Shown here piece after piece: positions 19,700 to 30,077 of a stretch of DNA of 64,000 nt (the first letter of the stretch is position 1; each line of letters begins with the position of its first letter). The stretch comes from Megaustenia siamemsis. Lineage: Eukaryota; Mollusca; Gastropoda; Stylommatophora; Ariophantidae. Both the position numbers and the translations under genes were made by a program. Location: contig JAVIAB010000059.1 of the NCBI GenBank assembly GCA_032433765.1, positions 56,716,603 through 56,780,602 of the forward strand. The letters run 5' to 3'. The notes beneath the pieces were generated by a model. That model was not told the origin of the DNA, did no database searches, and saw nothing but the letters and a program-made list of their open reading frames with translations.

Positions 19700-20465
19700 A
19701 TAGGATCAGAATTAAATCATGAAGGTAAAGTACAAAATAACGTCAAAACAAATCAGTGAATGCAAAATATCAAAACAATAACTAAATCATAGAGGTAAAG
19801 TTTAAAAAACTCATCATAACTAAACCATAGAGGTAAAGTTAAAATAGAAACACACGCTAACCAAATCATATGGGCAAATATAAAAACACGTCATAATTAA
19901 ACCATAGAGGTAAAGTTAAAAACACAATAACCAAATCATATCTTCTTCTTCTTCTACCTTTCAACTCCCTGTGGAGCATAGCTCTTCAACAAACACTTTC
20001 CAAGTCGTTTTGTTTCTTGTCTTTCTTTTCAGATCATTCCATCATCTTCATCTCTGCTGCTATCTGTCTTCTCCAAAAATAGTTTGGTCTCCCTCATTGA
20101 CCAAATCATATAACATAAGTAAATTACAAAACTAAATAATATAAAATAGGTAAATTACAAAACTAAATAATATAAAATAGGTAAATTACAAAACTAAATA
20201 ATATAAAATAGGTAAATTACAAAACTAAATCATATAGAATAGGTAAATTACAAAACTAAATCATATAGGATAGGTAAATTACAAAACTAAATCATATAGG
20301 ATAGGTAAATTACAAAACTAAATCATATAGAATAGGTAAATTACAAAACTAAATCATATAGGATAGGTAAATTACAAAACTATATCATATAGGATAGGTA
20401 AATTACAAAACTATATCATTAAGGATAGGTAAATTACAAAACTATATCATTAAGGATATGTAAAT
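19700..20465. repeat. about 31-bp minisatellite
   Basis: Regular part from 20105: aaattacaaaactaaatcat, ataggataggt, about 11 units. Degenerate units with aaccatagaggtaaagtt precede it. A short LINE C fragment (19941-20100) is inserted in it. Confidence 0.9.
19941..20100 (-). mobile_element. LINE family C, very short 3' fragment
   Basis: Starts with (TTC)n, the reverse of the family tail, followed by ctccctgtggagcatag and aacaaacactttccaagtcg as at 55236-55330. A 10-bp direct repeat, ccaaatcata, at 19931-19940 and 20101-20110 flanks it; since the host is a tandem repeat this is suggestive only. Confidence 0.75.
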
Positions 20466-20584
20466 TACAAACGAACAAACCAACTAAACCGTAAAAGATC
20501 AAGTATTTCCAGAAGGTAAACTTGCAAATGAAGCAAAATCTGAATAAGTTTCACTAAACAAACTCACTGTTACAGGGTCAGCCT

Positions 20585-20770
20585 TTTTCCCTCCTACCTG
20601 TTGTTTCCCACATGGGAGCTTGGTTTGCTATTCAGTTATTATCTCTTCTCATCACATGTCCAACATCTTTTCTTGATTACTGATGATATTAGTGGTTGTT
20701 TGGCGTTTTCTCTAATTTCCTCATTTGTTTTGAATTCGCTCCACGCTATACCAAGTATTTTCCTTAGACA
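20585..20770 (-). mobile_element. LINE family D, fragment, right-hand part continues at 21233
   Basis: On the - strand it encodes the D block ENKCLRKILGIAWSEFKTNE and further toward the 3' end. It is split by a Nimb insertion (20784-21219) and resumes at 21233-21360 with the codons for the segment N-terminal to it. Confidence 0.8.
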
Positions 20771-20783
20771 TTTATTTTCATAT

Positions 20784-21219
20784 ACATGCATGTACGCATG
20801 CAATGGGTAGAGACGTTGCAGAAATCCAAAATACGTAAGGTCACCTTTGTCTATGTCCCTGGACATGCGGGAGTACGGGGAAATGAGAGAGCGGACAGGT
20901 TGGCTAGCTGCGCTGTCGTTGAGGACGGGCAACCAATGGATCGGGCGGACATCATCAGTGCCCTCCGAGATGTGGGAAGAGCGCAGGACTTCGACAAACA
21001 CAGATCAACGTCACTTCTTCGGATGATGGAAATGGGAGTTAAGATGGGCACAGCCAGAAATGAAAAACTTGGTGGCCGTGTAAGAAGACTTATCAACCAA
21101 CATAGAACTGGAGTCGTCAGTCGCTGGACACTGAGAGAATTGCTGAGGAGGGGATCTGAGCACCTATGGACATGTTCGGAGTGCAATGATGATGACCCGC
21201 AAATAACTCAATAACTCAA
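20784..21219 (+). mobile_element. Nimb element, 5'-truncated copy 2
   Basis: Encodes the end of RNase H and the C-terminal region in one open frame: MQWVETLQKSKIRKV, PGHAGVRGNERADRLA and a terminal CSECNDDDPQITQ. It is about 97% like the copy at 1176-5175. A 13-bp duplication, tttattttcatat, at 20771-20783 and 21220-21232 is clear. The tail is ataactca repeats. It carries AGA where the long copy has its premature TAG, so it shows the original C-terminus. Confidence 0.93.
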
Positions 21220-21232
21220 TTTATTTTCATAT

Positions 21233-21360
21233 GCGTTCAACGTTGTTTATATCTCTCTTGTTGTTTTCGAGCTCTCACGTGCATACATAAGGGTTGATAG
21301 TACGTTTAATTTGAATAGTCTAAGTTTTGTGTTTGTGCTGATGAGTTTGCAGATTAACTG
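21233..21360 (-). mobile_element. LINE family D, continuation after Nimb insertion
   Basis: Matches 58860-58965 reversed (cgttcaacgttgtttatatc; tttgaatagtctaagttttg). Together with 20585-20770 it forms one D copy. Confidence 0.8.
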
Positions 21361-21464
21361 CAGCACTGTAAATATTTGCATCTTCCACAGAAAATTGGCA
21401 TGTTTTGTGTCGTGTCACGAAATGTAACCACTTTCATAAAATATCACTTATAAGGAAAATAGAA

Positions 21465-21545
21465 GATATAGGCGAGCATGTTCTTCTACAATTCTCTGTC
21501 CTCAGTTCATCCTATCAGTTCTGTTGACTGTTTAGTGTACAATGA
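21465..21545 (-). mobile_element. possible decayed LINE A fragment
   Basis: Resembles the A 3' end (gtacaattctctgt-type text, cctatcagttctgttgactg) but is short and diverged. Confidence 0.4.
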
Positions 21546-21599
21546 CACAGCGATGATAATCCTAATATAAACAATCCTAAATTAGTAGTTTCAACCTGC

Positions 21600-22085
21600 C
21601 ATTCCCATCTTTAAATAACTCTAGAGGCAAAACGGGCACTCTACAATACAATCTTTATCCCAACGTTGTGCTACCAATGCCAGTCCTGAACCCTAGATGC
21701 AAGAACAATAAGAAAAATAACCTCTACCGAGATGAAATGTGTTAGACGAATGACAGGAAACAGTCTGAGAGATAGGGTCAGAAATGAAGAACTGCGAAAA
21801 AAAAGCTAGGAATAGCTCCAGCCATAGAATATATAAAGAAACAGAAGATAAAATGGTTTGGCCACGTGACACGGCAGAAAGATCAAAACACAACACAACA
21901 AGCCTTCGATAAACGTTGCGAGTATACCAGACCCAAGGGTCGACCACGAAAAAGATGGATCGATGGAATATTAGAAGCACTAGGAAACATAACAGCAGCA
22001 GAGGCGAACAGAAGAGCAAAAGACCGCAAATTATATCTCCCCTCGACGCTGAAAGGCAAATGAGGAAGCAAAGAAGGAGAAGAAG
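21600..22085 (+). mobile_element. LINE family F, 3' end (F1)
   Basis: Encodes, with breaks, a PNPRCKNNKKNN-like motif, then IKKQKIKWFGHVTRQKDQNT, GRPRKRWIDGILEALGN and RRAKDRKLYLPSTLKGK, followed by an A/G-rich tail. GRPRKRW-type C-termini are usual for LINE proteins. Other copies are at 36105-36560 (-) and 38290-38745 (+). Confidence 0.8.
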
Positions 22086-22104
22086 ACGATTTCCATCTTT
22101 TTAC

Positions 22105-22235
22105 TCTGCGCTAGCACCCATCTAATGACAGACTGTTTCTTCGTGATTGTCATTTTGTTGCTTTCTATGCTTCACGTCCATATTATAGGACTGATTCAAC
22201 ACTGGATTTGAACAAGTTATTGTATGTGGACACTT
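22105..22235 (-). mobile_element. LINE family C, short internal fragment
   Basis: cgtgattgtcattttgttgc and cttcacgtccatattatagg match 56050-56100 of the long C copy. Confidence 0.55.
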
Positions 22236-22325
22236 ACCTCATATTTCTGAATGACATGTTTACAAATAAATAAAAGAAATTCGAAAGTTTCAGGAAAGAT
22301 AAAAGAACATATTGTCTATCCACAG

Positions 22326-22479
22326 TCAGAGTTGCACGATGCCTTGAGAGTGTTCCACACAGTTACAAACTACGAGGGCTTCATAAAGTCTCCCATTATT
22401 CTGTTCCTCAACAAAAAGGATATTTTCTTGCAGAAACTTAAGAAGGTGCCACTCACTTCCGCCTTTCCAGAGTTCAGAG
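22326..22479 (+). CDS. G-protein alpha subunit, exon with NKKD motif (154 bp)
   Basis: Reads SELHDALRVFHTVTNYEGF, IKSPIILFLNKKDIFLQK and LKKVPLTSAFPEFRG, collinear without gaps with the G-alpha segment after the switch III region. FLNKKD is the guanine-specificity motif (NKxD) and is intact. Acceptor tctatccacag before 22326, donor AGAG|GTTAGT after 22479. The 154-bp length is the expected one for this exon. It follows a 11.3-kb intron. The upstream boundary is phase 0 and the downstream boundary phase 1, both compatible with neighbours. Confidence 0.93.
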
Positions 22480-22743
22480 GTTAGTTCTGTAGGTGTTAAA
22501 GGTCAAAGGACAGTTTGAAAGAGAATACAAACTAACTAGCTAAAACTGTCAAGTCTTTAATCTCTCTATTCTTCTCTCTCTCCTTATCTCCTCTCTCTCT
22601 CTCTTTCTTTTCCCTGTACATTTTTTCTTCTTCATTTGTCCTGGAATTGGTAATGTACAACAAGCTTAGATAATAGACTGGAGACAAATAATAATAAATG
22701 AATATTATTATAGAGGGGAAACTTCCGAGACGATAATTCAGGG

Positions 22744-22964
22744 AATTATAGAAGGAATGGGTATGTATTACAGCACTCAGAAAAAATGACAAATAAACAA
22801 CAGAAAAAAACAAAGAACAATATATGGTCCGAAGCAGGATCGAATCCGTACTCCATGGCACTGCGCCTTGCCACGAGAAGCCGAACGCTTGGTACACTGC
22901 CACTCAGCTAACTTATATATAATTTTTCTGAGTGCTGTAATACATACCTCTTCCTTCTATAATT
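22744..22964. mobile_element. MITE-like element with 44-bp inverted repeats and a tRNA-like core
   Basis: The left end aattatagaaggaat and the following gtatgtattacagcactcag return inverted at 22921-22964 (ctgagtgctgtaatacatac; ttccttctataatt) with only about 2-3 mismatches over 44 bases. Between them the - strand has tRNA-like boxes: tagctgagtggcagtg and ggattcgatcctg. No transposase. Clear flanking duplication not identified. Confidence 0.75.
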
Positions 22965-23159
22965 CACTTAGATAATTGACCCCCGACCTGAGATATTCGA
23001 TTGTGTCAAGTCTTTAACATGATTTACTCCACGCACCCTTCTGATTGGTTGAGATTGTGAGCTCTTTGCCGCACCACTTCGCGGAGATAGAGTGGGATTT
23101 TTTTTTAGTTACGTGAAACAAAAAAATAACAAACAAATAAACAAAAATAGATGAAAGAA

Positions 23160-23166
23160 ATAAGGA

Positions 23167-23213
<47 letters not shown>

Positions 23214-23214
23214 T
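23160..23214. repeat. (GAAA)n microsatellite
   Basis: About 13 aaag units directly before LINE A fragment A4. Confidence 0.95.
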
Positions 23215-23365
23215 ATCGCGGACGACAAAGAGAGAAAATGCTGAATAGCTTGTTGTCATGGCATGGAAAACGGTCAACAACAGAATTGATACAATGCACT
23301 GTAGATAGAAGATTGTGGAAGGACATGATCACTTGCGCCAATCGGTATGGCACATGATGATGATG
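23215..23365 (+). mobile_element. LINE family A, tiny 3' fragment (A4)
   Basis: Encodes GRQREKMLNSLLSWHGKRST and DRRLWKDMITCANRYGT, then a (ATG)n tail. Confidence 0.85.
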
Positions 23366-23514
23366 ATATGTAAACAAATTAATTATTTTTTTCGCCATTC
23401 ATATTTTTTTAATGTACATATTTACTGACACAATATAAGCAAATTCATTATCATAATGATGATGATGACATTATATCTTCCCCGCTGTATTCGCTCAATC
23501 AAAATTACATTCTC

Positions 23515-24240
23515 CCCCCCCCTCCCTTTCATTAAGCCTGTGTAATCAATCAAATGTACCTGTTTTTCCTTCATTAAGCCTCTGTAATCAATCAAATTTA
23601 CTTGTTTTCCCTTCATTAAGCCTCTGTAATCAATCAAATGTGCTTGTTTTCCCTTTATTAAGCCTGTGTAATCAATCAAATGTACCTGTTTTCCTTTCAT
23701 TAAGCCTCTGTAATCAATCAAATGTGCTTGTTTTCCCTTCATTAAGCCTGTGTAATCAATCAAATTTACTTGTTTTCCCTTCATTAAGCCCCTGTAATCA
23801 ATCAAAATTGTTTGTTTTCCCTTCATTAAGCCCATGTAATCAATCAAATTTACTTATTTTCCCTTCATTAAGCCCCTGTAATCAATCAAATTTACTTATT
23901 TTCCCTTCATTAAGCCTCTGTAATCAATCAAATTTACTTGTTTTCCCTTCATTAAGCCCCTGTAATCAATCAAATTTACTTATTTTCCCTTCATTAAGCC
24001 CCTGTAATCAATCAAATTTACTTATTTTCCCTTCATTAAGCCCCTGTAATCAATCAAATTTGCTTGTTTTCCCTTCATTAAGCCTGTGTAATCAATCAAA
24101 ATTGTTTGTTTTCCCTTCATTAAGCCTGTGTAATCAATCGAATGTGCTTGTTTTCCCTTCATTAAGTCTCTGTAATCAATCAAATTTGCTTGTTTTCCCT
24201 TCATTAAGTCTCTGTAATCAATCGAATGTGCTTATCTCTC
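23515..24240. repeat. 42-bp minisatellite, about 17 units, reaching a splice acceptor
   Basis: The unit is ttcattaagcctctgtaatc, aatcaaatttacttgttttc, cc. The last unit changes into gtgcttatctctctgcag, the acceptor of the final G-alpha exon at 24246. Each unit carries its own pyrimidine-rich stretch. Apparent long frames on both strands are artefacts. Confidence 0.95.
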
Positions 24241-24245
24241 TGCAG

Positions 24246-24412
24246 GAAAGAATGACTTCACTGAGGCATGTGAGTTCATTCAGAGAAAATTTGAGTCCTG
24301 CGTTACACGAGCGCCAGATCGTCTGACCATACAACTCACCAATGCAACAGACACTCCCAGCATACGATCAGTGTTTGATTCGTCTCTGGCAGTCATCTTA
24401 GACCAAGCTTAG
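24246..24412 (+). CDS. G-protein alpha subunit, last exon, truncated C-terminus
   Basis: Completes a Gly codon and reads KNDFTEACEFIQRKFESC, then LTNATDTPSIRSVFD and SSLAVILDQA, with stop TAG at 24410-24412. LTNATDT corresponds to the family's FTCATDT guanine-base motif, with Cys replaced by Asn. Canonical G-alpha proteins continue about seven more residues after this point; those form the receptor-binding tip of helix alpha-5 and are absent. The acceptor tctctgcag abuts a minisatellite. The stop is in frame and the reading is open across all four exons, so this is either a working divergent paralogue or a young pseudogene; codons do not decide it. Confidence 0.92.
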
Positions 24413-25200
24413 TCGTGAACACATCAACAGCAGCCCATCAGAATGTATCAACAATGTCAGAGTTAAGTCGAAGTTGAAGGATCATTTCAGCTAACTCTTG
24501 ATAGCACAGCGGCACTGACGTGTCGTCAGTTACATCCCCTGACTCTAATGTTGACTCAGTGATTCTCAAAGTGGATGATGTTGTCCCTAGGAACGGTTTA
24601 ATTACGCAAGCGTTGTGTATTGACGTACAACGTACGCCAAGAGTTTCAGAAAGTACAAACTCTGTCCTAAGCCAAGCTCATTCTGATATTGATGAGTCCA
24701 TTTCATCTTTCACAAACGGAATAAAGTAAATGTACGCTTATCCTCATTTTCATAAATGCCACAACTACGCGCTGTCTGCAAAAAGCAGTTCCTTCAGGAA
24801 GCCAACTTATATGTCTCCTTCATTTATTGAATTAATTTCTCATTCTCACCTTTTTGGGATACTTTTATTTTCAATGTTTGCTTCTGTTGTTTCTATCTGT
24901 GTGAATGTGTACAACCTACCGGCCTTGATGAGCAGACTGACAATGCGTAACGTCCTGAACGTCGCATTACCTTTTCCTATATATTTCTCTGCCGTTCCGC
25001 CATTTTAGTTTAAAAAAAAAAAAAACAATTTGTTCTTTCCGTAATAAAATAAAATCCCCCCCCTCCCCTCGTTTTTAATAGAACCGCGTTTTCATATACA
25101 CATACATGTCTAAGTCTTGTTAAATGTTTTATGAGGTGTTGAAATGCTGAGATTTGTTGCGAGGGATTACTTCATTGGCGAAATAATCATGGTACGATCT
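24413..25200 (+). other. probable 3' UTR and intergenic DNA
   Basis: Unique sequence follows the stop. An AATAAA at 24720-24725 is the first good polyadenylation signal; another AT-rich cluster (gtaataaaataaaa) is at about 25041. No other coding signal seen. Confidence 0.45.
24720..24725 (+). promoter_or_regulatory. candidate polyadenylation signal AATAAA
   Basis: Lies about 310 bp after the G-alpha stop codon in the same orientation. Motif only. Confidence 0.4.
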
Positions 25201-25204
25201 TGGT

Positions 25205-25990
25205 GATACAAGGTCTACCTTTCATCTTGTCGTAGGCTATCATGCCCTTCCATAAAATTCTATCCACAGTGCAATGTACCAATTCTGTTGCTGACTGTTT
25301 AACGTGACACGACACCAAGCTATCTAGTATCTTCTCTCTTTGTCGCACACGATCTCTCTTTGTTTTTTAGGAGCTCCCTTTATGTGTTTGATTCATTGAG
25401 AATTTCCTCAGTGCTAATCTGCTCGTTATCTCTGTGGTGTATCTTCCATTTGATGTTATTATTGTGCCCAAGTATTTGACGCGTTGCACTTGTTTCAGAT
25501 TTGCCATGCCTATTTTTATGCTGCATGATGGTGATGATTGTTTCTTCGATATGACCATTACTTCTGTTTTCTTACTGTTTAGGTTGAAACATTTCTTGTT
25601 ACTTACTTTCACTATTACGTCTATCATTTCTTGTAGTTCATTCTATGTTTCTGCTATTAAGACTGTGTCATCCGTATAACACAGATTGTTTACATTGTGA
25701 CCGTTGACTTCAATTCGTTTTGTGTTCTTTTGGTCTCATATTTTAGGTGTAAAGTGAGAACAAATCCAATGAAAGAGCACTGCCTTGCCTGACTCCTTGT
25801 TTTATCTATTGGAACAGTCCTGTGTGGTTGCTAGTTCACATTGCTGCTGTTTTTTGTCAATACATGTTTTTGACGATCTTCAGATCCTTGCCATTGATTT
25901 TAGTTTTTCCAGCACATTGTTTATTCCGCACGTTTAACTTTCTCAAATGCTTTCGTGTAGTCTATGAAGTACACATTCATCTTTCTTTAT
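25205..25990 (-). mobile_element. LINE family A, longer copy reaching reverse transcriptase (A5)
   Basis: The - strand encodes, from right to left, FIDYTKAFEKVKRAE (motif A, first catalytic Asp), a damaged motif B region, then KKTEVMVISKKQSSPSC and VQRVKYLGTIITSNGR, and a decayed C-terminus at the left. Several stops and an internal deletion near 25380-25430 are present. Confidence 0.8.
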
Positions 25991-26014
25991 CTCTATGGTT
26001 TTTTTTTTATTTAA

Positions 26015-26482
26015 GAACTCTTTTTAAATAGAAAACATAAAAAGAATTCTTAAATGTTATGTAGAGCCAGTCTTAACATATGGATGTGAATCATGGACAA
26101 TAGGACAACAGACAAGAAAATCTCTGGAGTCTGTAGAAATGTGGTTTTACAGAAGAATGTTGAGAATACCATGGACAGCTAAGAAGAGTAATGAAAATGT
26201 TCTGAAAGAGGTCAAAGCAAAACGAGAGCTAATTTCCAATATTAGGAAGAGACAATCATCATTTTTTAGCCGTGTATTGAGAAGAGAACAACTGGAATAT
26301 ATTGTAACAACTGGAAAAATTGAGGGATGAAGAGATAGAGGGAAGCAAAGAAAAAAAATACCAGACAGCTTATTAAGAAAATGGCTTGGCAGAAGGTCAA
26401 CAACAGAAATGATAATTAACTGTCGAGCTCGAAAGTTGTGGAGAGACATGATCACCTACGCCAGCAGGCCCGGTACTTGATG
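26015..26482 (+). mobile_element. LINE family A-prime, 3' end
   Basis: Encodes CYVEPVLTYGCESWTIG-like text, MWFYRRMLRIPWTAKKSNEN, LRREQLEYIVTTGKIEG, then after a TGA the terminal RARKLWRDMITYASRPGT. A-prime differs from A by the ending gcaggcccggtacttgatga. Copies also lie at 31196-32000 and 43013-43413. Confidence 0.85.
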
Positions 26483-26860
26483 AAAATGATGGCTTTTTAT
26501 ATCAATGTTCACATAATATAAATTCCATTATCGTGCCTTTTCTTTCCACAGATTCACATTGTCCCCCATTTATTTCTGGTTTTATTTTGGTCGGTCTACC
26601 TTAACGATTACTTATATGTTGTTTGGATGGTGTCAATGAAGAATAATTGTAAGCTCTGCATGTTATGTAATTGATCTTCTTTTGTTGTTTTGATTTTTTA
26701 CTAACAAAGAATATTACAGAACCAATGTTTTAGCCATCATGGTGTCCCGCTCTTCTCTCCAGGAAATATAGTCTTACTATTTACGAGGTGCCAACACCAG
26801 GTATTGTTTATTATTTGCAATCTTCAATCATGTATGCCAGTTTGGAGTTTGTCCACATTT
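26483..26860. other. non-genic stretch
   Basis: AT-rich, no recognisable gene or repeat beyond diffuse LINE-like 3' sequence. Confidence 0.4.
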
Positions 26861-27200
26861 CCCCCCGTCCAGACTTTGGCATCATCAAACTATTTTCTCC
26901 CATGTCTAAAAATAAACTTTCCACTACTTCCTGTAACTTGGATTTAGCCTGACAATAAGACCACTATAGTCATCACCATCATGCAGCAAACAAATAAACA
27001 GGGCTTAAAGTCCATAACAACTCCACATAACAAGGGCGATAAAATACATCCTTGTTTAACCCGTTTCTATTGGAAAACATTCGCTCATCCTTCCTCTCTT
27101 CTTCATTTATTTAGTGATTGTATTTCCGTCTATTTCTAGCTCACCCGAATCATCCCTTTGCCTTGTAGTCTGATGTTTTCATGTAATATGCACATGCTGC
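26861..27200 (-). mobile_element. reverse transcriptase fragment of an unassigned LINE
   Basis: The - strand at about 27067-27001 reads RVKQGCILSPLLCGVVMDFK, a clear motif B (xQGCxLSPLLF). Flanking sequence is too decayed to assign a family. Confidence 0.65.
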
Positions 27201-27269
27201 GGGTTGGTTGGATTTTATTATAGTGATGTCCAAATAATTTAATTATTTCATGTTTGATAATCAATTACT

Positions 27270-28049
27270 TGCAGATGATATATCTATGCTGATAATACTG
27301 TTCTACTAGCAGAAAATCCTAAAGACCTACAACAATTGCTTAATGTGAAAAACATAACAAGCAAAAAATATGGACTAGATATGAATATCAAAAAGACTAA
27401 AACTATGATCATAAACAAAGAAAATTCTCAAGACCTACAATTAAATATCAAAGTTGAGGGAATACACACAGTTCAGAGCTACAACTACTTTGGACATACT
27501 ATAACCAATGATGGGAAATATAAAATTGAAATAAACAAAAGAATAGGTATGGCAAAAAGTAATTTTAATGCCATGAAAAATATACTAACAACAAAACAAA
27601 TATCAGCAGGGCTGAAACTAAGAATGGCAAAATGTTACATCTTCTCAATATTCCTGTATAGTGCAGAAACATGGACATTAGACAAGAAAATAGAACAGAA
27701 AATTTGAGATGTGGATTTATGGAAGAATAGGTAGAATTGGATGGAAAGAAAAGAAAACAAACGAGGAAGTTTTAAAACAACTGAAAATAAAAAGAGAACT
27801 ATCAAATACTATTAAGACAAGACAAATGAAATTTTTGGGGTATGTTAAAAGACACAACAGCCTACTAAAAGTAATATTGGAAGGGAAAATACAAGGTAAA
27901 AGAGGCAGACCAAGACTAACATGGACGAGTAACATCAAAAGATGGACAGGCCAATCTATGACAGCCTGCACCATCAAAGCAAGAAAAAGAGTAGAATGGT
28001 GATCCATGGTAGCCAACCTTCGTTGCGGAGAAGGTACTCAATGATGATG
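27270..28049 (+). mobile_element. LINE family B, 5'-truncated copy (B3)
   Basis: Starts just upstream of reverse transcriptase motif C (ADDIS) and continues through MNIKKTKTMIINKENSQDLQ, AKCYIFSIFLYSAETWTLD, MWIYGRIGRIGWKEKKTNEE and GRPRLTWTSNIKRWTGQ. A single-base change in frame near 27705 and a TGA at 28000-28002 break the frame. Flanked by an 11-bp duplication, aatcaattact, at 27259-27269 and 28050-28060. Confidence 0.9.
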
Positions 28050-28060
28050 AATCAATTACT

Positions 28061-28770
28061 GGAATTGTGTACACTGGTTTTTTAAAAAATTATTTCCCTT
28101 CTTGCTTTATTTGCAGCATTTCTTTGTGCACCCACATTTTATATGCCTCTACCATGGACTGATCATGTCTGCCATCGGTAACATAATGTAGACACAAACT
28201 TCTTTCAATTAGTCGACAATGGCTAGGTTCAATCGAGAGATCTAAAATTTGCAATATCACCTTCTTTTATATCCCGCCCCTGCTAGTGTTGAGGATAATG
28301 ACAGAGCAACTTGATTGGCTGGTTCGGCAACCTACAAGAGATGGGTAGAAGAGAGGACTTGAGAAAAGTACAAATACATAGATATCTAGCTAGATTATAT
28401 GAACTTGGAGTGTAGACCGGTGTTACCAGGACAGAGCGATATTCTGGGCAAATAAGTGAATGTGTTAACTAATACCAAACTGTCATAATTAGTCGGTGTG
28501 GGATGATGGTCATTTTAAGGAGAAGAGTGCCCTAAGTGCAGTGATGATAATCATAATTTTAACATGACATCAGTTTCCGCTTTGGTCGCTTTGCAACATT
28601 TTGTTGCTTTACGATCAACACTGGTAGGTTATGTTGTTTACATTCTGGATATTGCATGAATTTGTTTTTATATATCTCTGTATGTTCCAATACTTTCGCA
28701 TGTTCACTGAATAAATGAGCTTTGAAAGGCAAACATTAATAACAATGCAATAGAGTTAGTGTTTTATAGA
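28061..28770. other. non-genic stretch
   Basis: Unique-looking AT-rich DNA. I see no gene or classifiable repeat. Confidence 0.4.
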
Positions 28771-28784
28771 GGAAATCAATGTTA

Positions 28785-29210
28785 CTATATCTCAATATTC
28801 CTGTATGGTGTAGAAACATGGACATTAGACAAGAAAACAGAACAGAAAATTGAAAACTTTGAAATGTGGATTTATTGAAGAATAGGTAGAATTGGATGGA
28901 AAGAAAAGAAAACAAATGAGGAAGTTTTAAAACAACTAAAAATGAAAAAAGAACTACTAAACACAATTAGAGCAAGACAAATGAAAATTTTTGGTCATGT
29001 TAAAAGACACAACAGTCTAATAAAAGTAATATTAGAAGGGAAAATACAAGGTAAAAGAGGCAGACCAAGACTAACATGGACAATAAACATCAAAAGATGG
29101 ACAAGTCAACCTATGACAATCTGCACCATCAAAGCAAGACACAGAGTGGAATGGCGCTCCATGATAGCCAACCTTCGATGCGGAGATGGAACTCAATGAT
29201 GATGATGATC
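28785..29210 (+). mobile_element. LINE family B, 3' fragment (B4)
   Basis: Encodes ETWTLDKKTEQKIENFEMWI, then after a TGA the usual KELLNTIRARQMKIFGHVK, GRPRLTWTINIKRWTSQ and RVEWRSMIANLRCGDGTQ, ending in a (ATG)n tail. Confidence 0.87.
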
Positions 29211-29249
29211 ATGTGCATTGCCGTTGAAAGATAATTAATATCAAATGAC

Positions 29250-29705
29250 AGGACAAAGTAATCAACCCTAATGACTTACAACGAGCCAAACTCCCATCCA
29301 TCATGGCAACACTTAGGAGTTGTAGACTAAGGTGGCTGGGTCATGTAAGAAGAACGGCAAACAATCGTATTCCCAAACAATTATTGTATGGGAAACTTAA
29401 GGCCAGAAAGAGACCAAAGGACAGACCAGTGCTGAGATATAAGGATGTTTGCAGGGCTTCCTTGAGGGGATTATCAGTGAAAGAAACTGGGAAAATCTGG
29501 CTGCAGATTGTAACACATGAAGAACAAACATTTTTTAAATGGCACATCAGCTTTCAAGGCAGTGCTGATATCAAATTCAGAAGACAAAAGGCGCAGAAGA
29601 AAGGAGATGAGACCAGGCACCATGAATATATCTTGTTTGTTCTGCGGATGTCTGTCCAAAATATGCAGATTCAAGCTGTTCAGCAAAACAGCATAAGACA
29701 CTAAT
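29250..29705 (+). mobile_element. LINE family J, C-terminal fragment
   Basis: Encodes AKLPSIMATLRSCRLRWLGH, RRTANNRIPKQLLYGKL and RPVLRYKDVCRASLRGL. In a shifted frame at 29635-29700 a Cys-x2-Cys pattern (CLFCGCLSKICRFKLFS) looks like the decayed zinc finger that ends such LINE proteins. Only one copy seen here. Confidence 0.75.
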
Positions 29706-29710
29706 ATTTT

Positions 29711-30067
29711 TACCCAACTACTGACTTATGATTGCTTTGCTACCAACCGTCTGTCAAGACGCCAAAGGCCATATTCACCACAAGATGCCACATCTCTTTG
29801 AACACCTTACAGTTTTGAATATATATATTACATTCTCATCCTATGATAGTTATAGTCACCTATAATGTAATATTCAACAATGTCTGCTGATAAAATGATG
29901 ATGATCATACATACAAGAGCTATAACAAATTAGAATAAATTGCAATGTACAAATGGACACTGTCCAGATAGTTCAACACACACAAATACAAACAAACTAC
30001 ATTTAGAACTGCAACTGCTCTTGGTTCTCTAACAAATTACAAAAGCTTCAAAATTAAATGTATCAAG
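29711..30067. other. non-genic stretch
   Basis: No gene or repeat recognised. Confidence 0.4.
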
Positions 30068-30077
30068 GGAATGGAAT

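Noticed and set aside
23640..24326. 228-codon frame overlapping the last G-alpha exon
   Set aside because: It is the 42-bp minisatellite read through into the exon in a different frame from the G-alpha protein.
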